The notes under the pieces were generated by a model, which was not told the origin of the DNA, did not search any database, and saw nothing but the letters and a program-made list of their open reading frames with translations. A stretch of 58,878 nt of DNA from Streptomyces pseudovenezuelae (lineage in GTDB: Bacteria; Actinomycetota; Actinomycetes; Streptomycetales; Streptomycetaceae): NCBI RefSeq assembly GCF_029892565.1, contig NZ_JARXVH010000033.1, positions 1-58,878 of the forward strand. The letters are read 5' to 3'. This document shows positions 33,834 to 43,221 of the stretch, piece after piece. The first letter of the stretch is position 1, and each line of letters starts with the position of its first letter. The translations under genes were made by a program, and so were the position numbers.

Positions 33834-34560
33834 CTATCAGCGGACCGTGCTGGAGATGGGGCGGCGGGCGGAGGACGAGCGGCGGCTGTGGTTCAGCCGG
33901 CTCCTGGACAGCGACGGTCGCAACCCGACCGTGGTGCGGGACGCAGCGCGGGCGCTCGGGTTCCAGGTGTCCGGGCGATTCCTGTGTGCGGTCGCTCCCG
34001 GGAGGCGGTGAAGCCTTCCTGCGCGGAGTCGCCAACGCACTCCGTGACCTCGGTGCCCCGCTGCAACAGCAGGCGGTCGCCTCGGACATGGTCCTGGTCG
34101 TCCAGTTGAGCCCCCGGCTGACCCGGGACGCGGTGCTGGCACAGTTTCAGGGACACCGTGCGGAGTCTCCCCTGAGGTGACCGGGCTGACCGAACTGCCC
34201 CGCGCGGTGACGCTGGCGACCGCCGCGGCCCGCGTCCTGCCGCCCGAGGCCACCGAACCGCATCGCCTGGAGGACAGCTGGCTCGACGTCCTGGTCCACC
34301 GGGCCGGGGACCTCGGCCGGGATCTGGCGGGCGACGTGTTCGGTGGCCTGCACGCCGGGGCTCCCCCGGCGGAGGCGGACCACCTGCTGTGGACCGTCCA
34401 GGTGCACCTGTCGGGCAGCGGTTCCCTCGCCGACACGGCCGCCGCCCTGTACTGCCACCGCAACACCATCCAACAGCGCCTCAACCGCTTCGCCGAACTC
34501 ACCGGCCGCGACCCCAGACGCCCCGAGGGCGCGGCCCTGGTGGTCCTGGCCCTCAGCGTG
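33834..34560 (+). pseudogene. PucR/CdaR-type regulator, frameshifted and 5'-truncated
   Basis: Three frames in series give one protein: 'RTVLEMGRRAEDERRLWFSR' to about 34010, 'GEAFLRGVANALRDLGAPLQ' to about 34150, then 'AARVLPPEATEPHRLEDSWL' and the C-terminal PucR HTH 'SLADTAAALYCHRNTIQQRL'. The N-terminal sensory part is missing. The order and the HTH_30 signature ('YCHRNTv.qRl.ri.eLtGrD') identify the family. Confidence 0.6.
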
Positions 34561-34864
34561 AATCGCCTGGGCAGACGTGACGCCGGTGGGCCGGACTTCG
34601 CCGACCTCATGCTGGCGCGGCGAGCTGCAGGACCAGACGGCGTCCAGTACCTGAACCGGCGGGTATCGGTGGTGCCGGCCTGGGCGGGCACCCGGGGTCT
34701 GTCGCCCCTGTCCTCGCGGACCGCGGTGAGCCGCGGCCGCAGGCCGAGTGCGGTGAGCACGGCTGCCGCGAGGAGTGCTCCGAGCGCACAGGGCAGCAGC
34801 TCGGTGACGCCCGAGCGGCCGGTCGCGACGACCCCGCCGACGTGCCGCTGGTTGATGGAAGGGC
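34561..34864. other. About 300 bp of debris between two broken regulators
   Basis: No gene is convincing. The minus strand from about 34850 to 34720 has a hydrophobic run ('LLPCALGALLAAAVLTALGL') that could be the last helix of a lost transporter. This is weak. Confidence 0.25.
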
Positions 34865-35460
34865 GGTCTGTTGCTGGAGGTCGCGGTCGAACTCGCGGTG
34901 ATGTGCGACCTGGACTTCAGGGAGAAGGAAAAAGAGGGCAAGGGAAACGGAGACGGACCGCCGGCCTGACAGCACAGGCGACACCCCCGACAGCACGGGC
35001 GACCCGTCCGTGATCGTGGACCCCGGCCCGCGCCGCGTCCCACTGCTCACCGACCGCCGCTGTGCCCTGCTCCCCGCCGACCACCCGGCCGCGGCCTCTC
35101 CCACGGTGTCGTTGGTCGACCTCGCGGGCGAACGCTGGGTGCTGGAGTCCGGCCGTACCCGCTTCCTGGCCGCATGCCGCGACGCCGGATTCACCCCCCG
35201 GACAGCGGCCACCGCCGACGACCAACTGACCCTGCACAGCCTGGTCGCCAACCGCATCGGCCTCGCCGTCATGAACGAACCGGGCGTGACCGCACACTTC
35301 GACCCCCCGGATGGTCGCCCGCCCCCTCGCCGGCTGGCCCGTCCGCCGCGTCTTGGCCCTCCTATGGCCGGACACGCTGCGTATCCCGGCGGCGGCCGCC
35401 CTGTTGGGGGCACTGCGGGACGCGGCTCGGCCGACGGACGGCGGAACCCTGGTGCCGTAG
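34865..35460 (+). pseudogene. LysR-type regulator, effector-domain remnant
   Basis: Pieces of the substrate-binding domain: 'VELAVMCDLDFRE' near 34880, then in another frame from about 35010 'CALLPADHPAAASPTVSLVD', 'RFLAACRDAGFTP' and 'LVANRIGLAVMNEPGVTAHF', then a third frame from about 35310 'RMVARPLAGWPVRRVLALLW' ending at TAG 35458-35460. The HTH half is absent. Confidence 0.6.
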
Positions 35461-35472
35461 CCAGGGGCCCGG

Positions 35473-36588
35473 TCAGTCGCAGGCCGGCGTCAGCCAGTCG
35501 GGATCCGCCCAGCAGCCGGGAGCGTCCGGTGCGGGCAGGTCCGGACGGTACGTCGGGTCCTGCTCCCGCCGGAGTCGGACGCTCGCGTGGAACACCGCGT
35601 CGTCGGGCACGGCGCGCGACCGCCGACCGACAAGTATCCACAGCGGGCCGTTGTCGTGGACGGGCGCGGAAGCGAAGTCCTCGTTCAACGCGGTCACTTC
35701 GGCGTATGCACCGGGCCGGAAGTCCAGGTCCGCACACACACCGTCGGTGATCCACTTCAGGGTGATGGTGGACAGCAGCGGCGCATGCTCCTCGTGGTCG
35801 AACGTCCCGCCGACATCGGAGTGCACGCCCGCGAACCACACCTCCTCCAGCGTGTCCCGGACCGGCTCCGGTCGCGGTGTGACGAGGAACTCCCGGTATG
35901 GGCGCCGTTTCTCGTCGAGGGACACGGCGTGGCGGATACGGGCGGCGTTGGGGAGTTGGCGGGTGTAGGGCCAGTGGAGGTTGCCGAGGCGGAGGATGCC
36001 GGCCGCTTTCACGGTGTCCCAGAGGCCGAGGTAGGCGATGGGCAGGGCGTAGCGCGAGATCTGTTGCCTGTTGTTGAGCTTGACCGTCTCCCACAGCGGC
36101 TCGTCCTCGGTGCGCCGGCAGAAGGCGTGCGAGAAGCGTGCGACCGCCTCCATGCTCTCGTCGATGTCCTGGTTGAAGGCGTATCTCGCCACGGCGTAGG
36201 AGACGAGGTTCTCCGAGCCTGGGCGCATGAGTCCGGGCTTGTTCAGCATCCCGACGAGGGCGCGGGCCGTGTAGGCGCCGCGGCTGAACCCGAAGACGTA
36301 CACCGAGTCCTGCGGCTGCCAGTTCTGCATCAGGTACGTGTAGGCCTCGACGAGGTTTGCCTTCAGCCCCGTACCGAACGCGAGTCCGCTCGTCCGGGAG
36401 ATCCGGCGGCCGAGCGGTCCGCGCGCGGTGGCCGCCGACATGGTGCCGACCCCGGCGTCGTAGTAGAGGAGTTGGCGTGCGGGGTCGGCCGCCGCCAGCA
36501 TCTCGAACAGCTTGACCACGTTGGTCGGGTTCCGGGCGCCGACCTGGTTGCCCGTCCCGTCGAGGCAGATGACGATCTTGCGCGGCAT
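35473..36588 (-). CDS. DUF2235 alpha/beta hydrolase
   Basis: 371 aa, single DUF2235 domain, related to Tle1-type phospholipase effectors. Visible residues are 'VICLDGTGNQ' at the start, the nucleophile elbow 'VYVFGFSRGAYTARALVGML', and the Asp of 'VWFAGVHSDVGGTF'. No signal peptide is seen, so it acts in the cytoplasm or is exported by another route. ATG 36588 has AGGAG 6 nt upstream. It follows the 36644-37549 gene by 55 bp on the same strand and probably shares its transcript. Confidence 0.85.
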   Translation of the reverse strand: MPRKIVICLDGTGNQVGARNPTNVVKLFEMLAAADPARQLLYYDAGVGTMSAATARGPLGRRISRTSGLAFGTGLKANLVEAYTYLMQNWQPQDSVYVFGFSRGAYTARALVGMLNKPGLMRPGSENLVSYAVARYAFNQDIDESMEAVARFSHAFCRRTEDEPLWETVKLNNRQQISRYALPIAYLGLWDTVKAAGILRLGNLHWPYTRQLPNAARIRHAVSLDEKRRPYREFLVTPRPEPVRDTLEEVWFAGVHSDVGGTFDHEEHAPLLSTITLKWITDGVCADLDFRPGAYAEVTALNEDFASAPVHDNGPLWILVGRRSRAVPDDAVFHASVRLRREQDPTYRPDLPAPDAPGCWADPDWLTPACD

Positions 36589-36627
36589 GATCACTCCTCG
36601 CCCCCCGGAAGGCCGGTTTCTGAAAGG

Positions 36628-36660
36628 ACCGGGGAGCCGGTGGCTAACCGGGGAGCCGGT
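36628..36660. repeat. 14-bp tandem repeat across a stop codon
   Basis: ACCGGGGAGCCGGT occurs at 36628-36641 and 36647-36660, a 19-bp period. The stop codon of the upstream minus-strand gene lies between the copies. Confidence 0.6.
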
Positions 36661-37549
36661 TGTTTCTGCGCCGCGTGCCTGTGGCGACGCGGCGTGCCCG
36701 GCCGGTGACCAGCGCGCCGTCCGCGGTCGCCGCTCCGGGCGGGATCTGCTCCTTGAACGCCTTGAGAGCGATGTCGCTGTCCGCCGGGAGAACCGCCATC
36801 TCGCCCTTCCCCTGCGCCTCGGCCAGGGCGTCTCCGGCGGGTGTGCCGTGCCGGGCGTGGACGATGCGTACCCGCCCGTCGCCGGAGCCCCGCCGCTTCA
36901 TCGGAACGACACCGGCGTGGGTACCGTCGGGCAGGGTCACCCACAGCTGGAAGTCGTCGACCTTGATGAACTCCGCGCCCTTGATCGGCCAGGGGTAGTG
37001 ATGCTCGCCGGCCGCTTTGGGGAGGATCCCCTGGTGATTGTTCTTGCTCAGCGGCACACACGCGTTGAAGAGGGAGTCGGTCCACGCGGCGACACCGGGC
37101 GCGTCCGTGATCGGAGTGCGCAGGAGGCGCGCGGCACGCTTGTAGCCCATGGCGTCCAGGGCCGGGAGCGTGAACGGAAACGCGTCGACGAGATCGGCGG
37201 CCTCCCGCCGCAGCCGGTCGATCTTCGCGGGGTCGGCGCAGAACTGCATGCTCCACTCGATACCGACCCTGGCCCGGTACATCCGCCAACCGTCCGCCGC
37301 CCTAACCCACAGGCTCCCGCCGTGGTGCATCTCGAACGGCGGGGGCCCGTACGGCAGGGTGGTCCCGGCCGTGGCCATCTCCTGGAGAATCTTCTTCGCC
37401 GTCGTCTTCGCCGCGCGGAAGTTCGCCGACTCGTCCCGCGGGCCATGCTTGACCAGTCGTATCTTCCAGGGATGGTTGCCCGAGAAGGTGCCGCCATCCT
37501 CGATGACGACGGGGGTCCTGCGCACTGTTCCCGATCCGGCCCGAGCCAT
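36644..37549 (-). CDS. Hypothetical protein upstream of the DUF2235 gene
   Basis: 301 aa, intact, with a strong GGGAGG 5 nt before ATG 37549. No family is recognised. It is soluble and mixed alpha/beta: 'PVVIEDGGTFSGNHPWKIRL', 'MHHGGSLWVRAADGWRMYRA', 'IEWSMQFCADPAKIDRLRRE', 'WPIKGAEFIKVDDFQLWVTL'. It ends with a basic tail ('GRARRVATGTRRRNNR'). There is no signal peptide or membrane helix. Pairing with a Tle-like hydrolase suggests a cognate partner, but that is inference from position only. Confidence 0.65.
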   Translation of the reverse strand: MARAGSGTVRRTPVVIEDGGTFSGNHPWKIRLVKHGPRDESANFRAAKTTAKKILQEMATAGTTLPYGPPPFEMHHGGSLWVRAADGWRMYRARVGIEWSMQFCADPAKIDRLRREAADLVDAFPFTLPALDAMGYKRAARLLRTPITDAPGVAAWTDSLFNACVPLSKNNHQGILPKAAGEHHYPWPIKGAEFIKVDDFQLWVTLPDGTHAGVVPMKRRGSGDGRVRIVHARHGTPAGDALAEAQGKGEMAVLPADSDIALKAFKEQIPPGAATADGALVTGRARRVATGTRRRNNRLPG

Positions 37550-37737
37550 GGCGGCCTCCCTCAGGTGACCACGGCCCCGTGCGCCGCATGCGCCTCCGAG
37601 CGCCGCTGTCTCCATCGTCCCGCGCCGCCCCTGGGACGTCGACTCGTGCGGGTCGCCCCGGCGCCTGCACCGGCCGATCTCCCTCGTACCGTGGAGTCCT
37701 CCTCCCTCCACCGCCCCGACTCCACAAGGACTCGTCC

Positions 37738-38592
37738 ATGACGACGACAGTGACACTCCTGCACCCAGGCTCCATGGGCGCTCCGGTCGGTGCCCGGGTA
37801 CGCCGTGCCGGTGCGCGCGTGCTCTACGTCCCCGCCGGCCGCGGTCCCGCCAGTATCGAGCGAGCCCGGGAAGCGGGGCTGGAGGCGGCCGAGTCGCTCG
37901 AAGCCGCCCTGGCCGTCAGCGACTTGGTCCTGTCGATCTGCCCGCCCCACGCGGCGGAGAACGTCGCGCACGAAGTCCTCGGGCATGCCTTCCGCGGCAT
38001 CTACATGGACGCGAACGCCATCAGCCCCGAGCGGACGCTCCGCATCGCCGCCGCCTGCCACCAACGCGGCATCGTCATGGTCGACGGCTCGATCATCGGC
38101 GCTCCCCCGGGAGGGAACGGCTCCCCCCGGCTCTACCTGAGCGGCGACGCGGAGGCCGCCGACCGGGTCGCCTCACTCTTCAAGGGTACGGAGGTACTCG
38201 CCAGGCCGCTCGACGCCGGCGTCGGTGCCGCGTCGGCCCTGAAGATGTCCTTCGCCTCCTTCCAGAAGTCCGCCCGCGCCCTCGCCGCCGTCTCGCACGC
38301 ACTCGCCACGAGCCACGGAGTAGGCGCCGAACTGGCCCTGGAAGCCGAGTCGGTCACCTCAAAGATCCTCGCCGAGGTGGACCAGCTCCCCAGCGTCGCG
38401 GCCCGGGCCTGGCGCTGGGCCCCGGAGATGGAGGAGATCGCGACCACCCTGCGCTCCACCGGCCTCCCACCCGACCTGGCCGAGGCCAGCGCCACGGTCA
38501 TGCGGCACTGGACCGCGGACAAGGACCGCTTCGACCTCCCCCTGGAGGACGTACTGGCCCACCTGCACGGTCACGACGACCTCAAGGGGTGA
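37738..38592 (+). CDS. NAD(P)-binding dehydrogenase, 6-phosphogluconate dehydrogenase-like with DUF1932
   Basis: 284 aa. The N-terminal Rossmann domain begins 'VTLLHPGSMGAPVGARVRRA' with the 3-hydroxyacid-dehydrogenase style G-x-M-G; 'SDLVLSICPPHAAENVAHEV' and 'YMDANAISPERTLRIAAACH' follow. The C-terminal DUF1932 helices include the conserved Lys region 'GAASALKMSFASFQKSARAL'. It likely oxidises a beta-hydroxy acid. ATG 37738 has AAGGA upstream. Its 3' end overlaps the LacI gene's 3' end by 11 bp, so the two are convergent. It may serve the catabolic operon across the LacI gene. Confidence 0.85.
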   Translation: MTTTVTLLHPGSMGAPVGARVRRAGARVLYVPAGRGPASIERAREAGLEAAESLEAALAVSDLVLSICPPHAAENVAHEVLGHAFRGIYMDANAISPERTLRIAAACHQRGIVMVDGSIIGAPPGGNGSPRLYLSGDAEAADRVASLFKGTEVLARPLDAGVGAASALKMSFASFQKSARALAAVSHALATSHGVGAELALEAESVTSKILAEVDQLPSVAARAWRWAPEMEEIATTLRSTGLPPDLAEASATVMRHWTADKDRFDLPLEDVLAHLHGHDDLKG

Positions 38593-39640
38593 GCGGAGCC
38601 GCCCCCGGACGCCCCGGAGCCGTCGTCGAACTCCGCACCACCAGCCGGGACCCGACACGGATGAGCCGCCCGGCACCCTCCGGGCCGCCAGGCCCGCCGA
38701 TGTCGGGCCGACTGTCGATGCGGCGCAGCAACTGCTCCGCGGCGAGCTCACCGAGGTCCCGCGCACCGTTGTCGACGACCGTGATCGGCGGGTGCCAGTA
38801 CGAGAACCAGGGAGCCTCCTCGTGGCACACGAGGGAGAGCTGCTCCGGCACCCGGACCCCGAGCTGGACCAGCGCCCCGAGGGTCCCGAACGTCGCCTCG
38901 TGGTTGGCGCTGTACAGCGCGGTGGGCGGACGCTCCGCGGCCATCACCCGCCGGGCCGCCTCCGCCCCGAACGCCATGGTGTAGGGCCCCCGCGCGCACA
39001 GGTCGGGATCGGGTTCGAGCCCGGCGGCGGCGAGGGCCGCGGCGAACCCGGCGTAACGGTCGCGCCCGGAGTCGATGTGCGCGGGCCCGCCGATGAAGGC
39101 GATGCGCCGGTGACCGAGCCCGATCAGGTGCTGGGCGGCCAGTTCGGCGCCCTCCCGGTCGGCGGCCATCACGGAGTCGCCGGGGACGTTCTGGGGTGTG
39201 CGCATCAGGTTGACCACCGGGATGCCGGCCGCGCCCACCTGCCGGACCATCTCGGTGTTGTCCCCGGTGCCGACGATGATCAGCCCGTCAACCCGGTGGT
39301 CGAGCAGCATGTCCAGATAGCGGGCCTCGCGCGCCGGATCCGCGTCCGTGACGCACAGCAGCACCTGGTAGCCGCGCTCGTCCAGACGCTGCTGGAGCAC
39401 CTCGGTGATGACGTGGAACGAGGCGTTGACCAGGTTGGTTATCACCAGCCCGATCAGGTTGCTGCGCCGCGTGCGCAGTCCGCTGGCGATCCGGTTCGGC
39501 CGGTAGCCGAGCCGCTCCGCCGCGGACTGCACCGCCCGCTTCGTCCGGTCGCTGACCCGGCTCGATCCGCTGAGCACCCGCGAAGCCGTGCTCTTGGAGA
39601 CCCCCGCGGCCTCGGCCACCTCGTCCAAGGTGACTGCCAC
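38582..39640 (-). CDS. LacI-family transcriptional regulator
   Basis: 352 aa from GTG 39640. The HTH is 'VTLDEVAEAAGVSKSTASRV' with hinge 'SERVAQSAAERLGYRPN'-like sequence ('KRAVQSAAERLGYRPNRIAS'). A periplasmic-binding fold follows ('NLIGLVITNLVNASFHVITE', 'RVDGLIIVGTGDN', 'HRRIAFIGGPAHIDSGRDRY'). It would bind the two TGnAATCGATCCCA sites at 39663 and 39816 and repress both itself and the divergent operon until the substrate or an intermediate binds. An upstream ATG at 39712 would add 24 residues not typical for the family. Confidence 0.88.
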   Translation of the reverse strand: MAVTLDEVAEAAGVSKSTASRVLSGSSRVSDRTKRAVQSAAERLGYRPNRIASGLRTRRSNLIGLVITNLVNASFHVITEVLQQRLDERGYQVLLCVTDADPAREARYLDMLLDHRVDGLIIVGTGDNTEMVRQVGAAGIPVVNLMRTPQNVPGDSVMAADREGAELAAQHLIGLGHRRIAFIGGPAHIDSGRDRYAGFAAALAAAGLEPDPDLCARGPYTMAFGAEAARRVMAAERPPTALYSANHEATFGTLGALVQLGVRVPEQLSLVCHEEAPWFSYWHPPITVVDNGARDLGELAAEQLLRRIDSRPDIGGPGGPEGAGRLIRVGSRLVVRSSTTAPGRPGAAPLTP

Positions 39641-39662
39641 CGGCCCACCCCCGATCCGATCA

Positions 39663-39676
39663 TGAAATCGATCCCA
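39663..39676. promoter_or_regulatory. LacI-type operator 1
   Basis: TGAAATCGATCCCA, matching the central CG palindrome of LacI-family sites. It lies 23 bp upstream of the LacI start, so it serves autoregulation. Confidence 0.6.
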
Positions 39677-39815
39677 TACGGCCCTCCTCAAGCGCCGAGC
39701 CGTGATCGCCATGATGGCAGATCCCGTGAAGTCGGTGGCGTAAACAATGCGTTTCACGAGCAATTTCCAGCCAAAACGGCATTGACCTCCGCCCCGGCCC
39801 ACTGCGACCGTGCTG

Positions 39816-39829
39816 TGCAATCGATCCCA
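39816..39829. promoter_or_regulatory. LacI-type operator 2
   Basis: TGCAATCGATCCCA, 13 of 14 bases identical to operator 1 and 153 bp away. It lies 12 bp before the first gene of the catabolic operon, overlapping its likely leader. Confidence 0.6.
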
Positions 39830-39840
39830 CGGAGCACATC

Positions 39841-40791
39841 ATGACCACTCCGAGTGCCGTCCCCTGGCGCGGCTACTGGCCCGCCGCACCCACCCCCTTC
39901 ACCGCCGACGGCTCCCTCGACGAGGACGCCTGGCGCGTACTGCTCGCGCTGTACGCGGAGCACGGCGTGCACGGTGTCCTGGTGAACGGCACGACCGGCG
40001 AGTGGTTCTCCCAGACCCCCGAGGAGCGCCGCCGGGTGGCCGAGATCGCGGTCGCCGAACTCTCCGGACAGATACCGGTGGTGATCGGCTGCGGCGCGTA
40101 CACCGCGGCCGAGTCCGCGCGCTACGGCGAACACGCCCGCTCGATCGGCGCGGACGGCATCCTCACCACCCCGCCGCCGTACGTCCACCCGAGCCAGGAC
40201 GAGATCCACGCCTTCTACGCCACTCTCGCCGGGGCGGTCGACCTGCCGCTCATGGTCTACAACTGGCCGCGCGGCACCGCCGTCGACATCACCGTCGACA
40301 CCCTGGTCGGGCTGGCCGAGTTGGACACCGTGGTGGCCGTCAAGGACAGCTCCGGCGACGAGTTGAAGGTCGCGGACACCTGCGCCGCCCTGGCCGGGAA
40401 GGTCCAGGTCTTCGGCCGCTTCATCCACCGCCGGGGCATGGCCGTCATGGCCGAGTTCGGCGGAGCCGGAAACATCGACGGCGGCGGCCTCGGCGCCCCC
40501 TTCGCCGTCCCCTTCTACGAGGCCTACTGGGCCGGTGACCTCGACCAGGCCCGGGAATGGTCCGCACGCTACGAACGGCTTGTGAACCTGCTCGTCAACG
40601 ACGACTACAGCTCACGGTTCGCCTCACCCACCTCGCAGCTCAAAGCCGCCATGCGGCTGCTCGGGCAGCCCGGAGGGCACGTACGCCCCCCGCTGCTCCC
40701 CCTGGAGGACCCGTCCGCGCTGCTCGGCCTGTCCGAGGCGCTCGACGAGGCCGGGCTGCACTCCTGTTCCACCAGCACCGGAAAAAGGTGA
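39841..40791 (+). CDS. DapA/N-acetylneuraminate lyase family protein
   Basis: 316 aa TIM barrel. 'VNGTTGEWFSQTPEERRR' is the family pocket loop, 'LMVYNWPRG' holds the catalytic Tyr, and Lys168 in 'VVAVKDSSGDELK' forms the Schiff base. Such enzymes cleave or deaminate 2-keto acids; one branch is the pyrroline-4-hydroxy-2-carboxylate deaminase of hydroxyproline breakdown, which would suit the dehydrogenase genes downstream. ATG 39841 has GGAG 6 nt upstream. It is the first gene of the operon, with a LacI operator in front. Confidence 0.87.
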   Translation: MTTPSAVPWRGYWPAAPTPFTADGSLDEDAWRVLLALYAEHGVHGVLVNGTTGEWFSQTPEERRRVAEIAVAELSGQIPVVIGCGAYTAAESARYGEHARSIGADGILTTPPPYVHPSQDEIHAFYATLAGAVDLPLMVYNWPRGTAVDITVDTLVGLAELDTVVAVKDSSGDELKVADTCAALAGKVQVFGRFIHRRGMAVMAEFGGAGNIDGGGLGAPFAVPFYEAYWAGDLDQAREWSARYERLVNLLVNDDYSSRFASPTSQLKAAMRLLGQPGGHVRPPLLPLEDPSALLGLSEALDEAGLHSCSTSTGKR

Positions 40792-40798
40792 ACCGACC

Positions 40799-41674
40799 GT
40801 GCGCAGACTTCTCATCGCGGCCTCCTCCGCCGCCGCCCTGCTTCTGACCGTGGCGGCCTGCGGCAGCGAGGACTCGTCCTCGTCGTCCGCCGCCGCGGCC
40901 CCGACCGGCTGCACGCCCAAGGTGGGCAAGGCGGACCTGGTCAAGGCAGGAACGTTGACGATATCGACCAACGCGACCCTGCCGCCCATGCAGTACCTGG
41001 ACGCCTCCAACAAGATCGTCGGCATGCGGGTGGACCTCGGCGACGAGATAGCCAAACTCCTCTGTCTCACCCCGAAGTTCGTCAACATCCCCTTCGACGC
41101 GCAGATCCCCGGCGTGCAGTCCGGACGCTGGGACATGATCGACACCGGCATGTTCTACACACCGGAGCGCGCCAAGACCGTCAAGCTCGTCCCGTACGAG
41201 ATCCAGGGCGTCTCCATCTCCGTCGCCAAGGGCAACCCGAAGAAGATCGCCTCCGAGGACGACCTGTCCGGCAAGACCATCGCCGTGGAGGCCCCGGGCT
41301 ACGAGTTCGACACCCTCACCGCGCTCAACAAGGAGCTGAAGGCGGCCGGCAAGAAGCAGGTCACCGTCCGCACCTTCACCACCACCGCCGACGCCTACCA
41401 GGCACTGTCCGCAGGCCAGGTCGAGGGCGTGGCCATCGTCGAGGCGGTCACCGGCTACTACCAGAAGGACGGCCGCTTCGAGACGGCGGTCAAGGGCATG
41501 AACCCCGCCCCGCTCGCCCTCGGCTTCGGCAAGCAGAAGCCCGCCGACGCGGTGGCGGAGGCGCTCAACACCCTTCGTAGCAACGGCTACTTGGCCACGT
41601 TGTTCAAGAAGTACGGCGTCACGGCCTACACCGGCGACCTCAAGGTGACCACCGGCGCGATCAGCGCGAAGTAA
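40799..41674 (+). CDS. Polar amino-acid ABC transporter, substrate-binding lipoprotein
   Basis: 291 aa from GTG 40799. A lipoprotein signal with lipobox 'LLLTVAAC' is followed by a Ser-rich linker and a family 3 solute-binding domain ('GTLTISTNATLPPMQYLDAS', 'VGMRVDLGDEIAKLL', 'GRWDMIDTGMFYTPERAKTV'). It would capture an amino acid-like ligand outside the membrane. It starts 7 nt after the DapA-family gene. Confidence 0.9.
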   Translation: MRRLLIAASSAAALLLTVAACGSEDSSSSSAAAAPTGCTPKVGKADLVKAGTLTISTNATLPPMQYLDASNKIVGMRVDLGDEIAKLLCLTPKFVNIPFDAQIPGVQSGRWDMIDTGMFYTPERAKTVKLVPYEIQGVSISVAKGNPKKIASEDDLSGKTIAVEAPGYEFDTLTALNKELKAAGKKQVTVRTFTTTADAYQALSAGQVEGVAIVEAVTGYYQKDGRFETAVKGMNPAPLALGFGKQKPADAVAEALNTLRSNGYLATLFKKYGVTAYTGDLKVTTGAISAK

Positions 41675-41693
41675 CCAGCGAAGGACGAGAGCC

Positions 41694-42422
41694 ATGTGGT
41701 CCTGGGATGCCTTCTTCGACTTCCTCACCAATCCCCAGCTCATCCAGGGAGCCTGGACGACGATCTGGCTGACCACGGTCAGCATGGCGCTCGCCCTTCC
41801 GCTCGCCGTGCTCGTGGCACTGGGCAGAGCGTCCCGCATCGCACCGGTCCGGGCGGTCACCGGCTGCTACGTGTGGCTGATGCGCGGCACGCCTCTACTG
41901 GTCCAACTGGTCATCATCTACACGGGGTTGCCCCAGGTGGGCCTGCGCCTCGGCGTGATCAGCGCGGCCCTGACCGGTCTGGTCCTCAACGAGGCGGCGT
42001 ATCTCTCGGAGATCGTCCGCGCCGGGGTGTTGTCCGTCCCGCGCGGTCAGTCCGAGGCCGCCCGCGCGCTGGGCATGCCGCCCTGGAAGGTGTTCCGGGT
42101 GGTGGTCATGCCGCAGGCGCTGCGCGTGATGGTCCCGCCGCTCGGCAACAGCTTCAACGGGCTGCTCAAGACGACCACGCTCGTCTCGGTGATCTCCGTC
42201 GAAGAACTGCTGCGCCGCACGCAGTTCGCCGTCCAGACCAACTTCCGTGTCCTGGAGGGCCTCACCGCTGCGGCCCTGTACTACCTGGCGATGACCACCC
42301 TGTGGGGCCTGGTCCAGCGGTGGCTGGAGATCCGGGTCGGCCGCGGCCACCAGACCGGGCCGAGCCGTGGCCGCCGTATCAAGAGCGCCGCCGTTCCGGC
42401 ACTCGAAATGGAGACCCGATGA
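41694..42422 (+). CDS. Polar amino-acid ABC transporter, permease
   Basis: 242 aa HisM/GlnP-type permease with about five helices. It starts 'GAWTTIWLTTVSMALALPLA' and has 'CYVWLMRGTPLLVQLVIIYT'. The coupling loop 'SEAARALGMPPWKVFRVVVM' gives the EAA contact to the ATPase. A single permease implies a homodimer. It overlaps the ATPase gene by ATGA. Confidence 0.92.
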   Translation: MWSWDAFFDFLTNPQLIQGAWTTIWLTTVSMALALPLAVLVALGRASRIAPVRAVTGCYVWLMRGTPLLVQLVIIYTGLPQVGLRLGVISAALTGLVLNEAAYLSEIVRAGVLSVPRGQSEAARALGMPPWKVFRVVVMPQALRVMVPPLGNSFNGLLKTTTLVSVISVEELLRRTQFAVQTNFRVLEGLTAAALYYLAMTTLWGLVQRWLEIRVGRGHQTGPSRGRRIKSAAVPALEMETR

Positions 42423-43186
42423 CCATCGAGACGGTCGTGGAAGCGCGCCAGGTCCGCAAGTCGTACGGCCATGTCGAGGTCCTCAAGGGCATCGACCTGA
42501 CGGTCCGGCGAGGGGAGGTCGTCCTCGTCCTGGGCCCTTCGGGTGGCGGCAAGAGCACGTTCCTGCGCACCCTCAATCACCTGGAGACCCCCGACTCGGG
42601 CACCGTCAGCATCTGCGGCGAGCGGATCGGCTACGGCGACCGGGGCGGACGCCAACTCGCCCTGCGGGAGCGGCGAATCGCCGTCCAGCGGCGGCGCACC
42701 GGCATGGTGTTCCAGCAGTTCAACCTGTTCCCGAACATGACCGCGCTGGACAACGTGGCGTCCGGTCCGGTGCACGTGAACGGCGTGTCCAAGGCCGAAG
42801 CACGCGTCGCGGCGGGCGAGTTGCTGGCCATGGTGGGCCTCGCCGACAAGACCCGCTCCTACCCCGCCCAGCTCTCCGGCGGCCAGCAGCAGCGGGTGGC
42901 CATCGCGCGCGCCCTGGCGATGCGCCCGGAACTGCTGCTCTTCGACGAACCCACCTCGGCGCTCGATCCGGAGATGGTCGGCGAGGTCCTCGACGTCATG
43001 GTCCGGCTCCGCGAGGAGGGCATGACCATGATCGTCGTCAGCCATGAGATGGGCTTCGCCCGGGCGGCCGCCGACCGGGTGGCGTTCATCGCCGACGGCC
43101 TGGTGGTGGAGGACAAGTCCCCGGACCTCTTCTTCTCCGCGCCGGAACACGAACGCACCCGCCAGTTCCTGGAGCGCATCCTGTGA
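42419..43186 (+). CDS. Polar amino-acid ABC transporter, ATPase
   Basis: 255 aa. Walker A 'VLGPSGGGKSTFLRTL', Q loop 'VFQQFNLFPNMTALDNV', signature 'LSGGQQQRVAIARALAM', Walker B 'LLLFDEPTSALDPEM', and switch His in 'VVSHEMGFA'. It powers import with the permease and binding protein. ATG 42419 overlaps the permease stop. Confidence 0.94.
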   Translation: MTIETVVEARQVRKSYGHVEVLKGIDLTVRRGEVVLVLGPSGGGKSTFLRTLNHLETPDSGTVSICGERIGYGDRGGRQLALRERRIAVQRRRTGMVFQQFNLFPNMTALDNVASGPVHVNGVSKAEARVAAGELLAMVGLADKTRSYPAQLSGGQQQRVAIARALAMRPELLLFDEPTSALDPEMVGEVLDVMVRLREEGMTMIVVSHEMGFARAAADRVAFIADGLVVEDKSPDLFFSAPEHERTRQFLERIL

Positions 43187-43221
43187 AGCCCCCACCCCTC
43201 TTCAGCCCTGTGAGCACAGCC

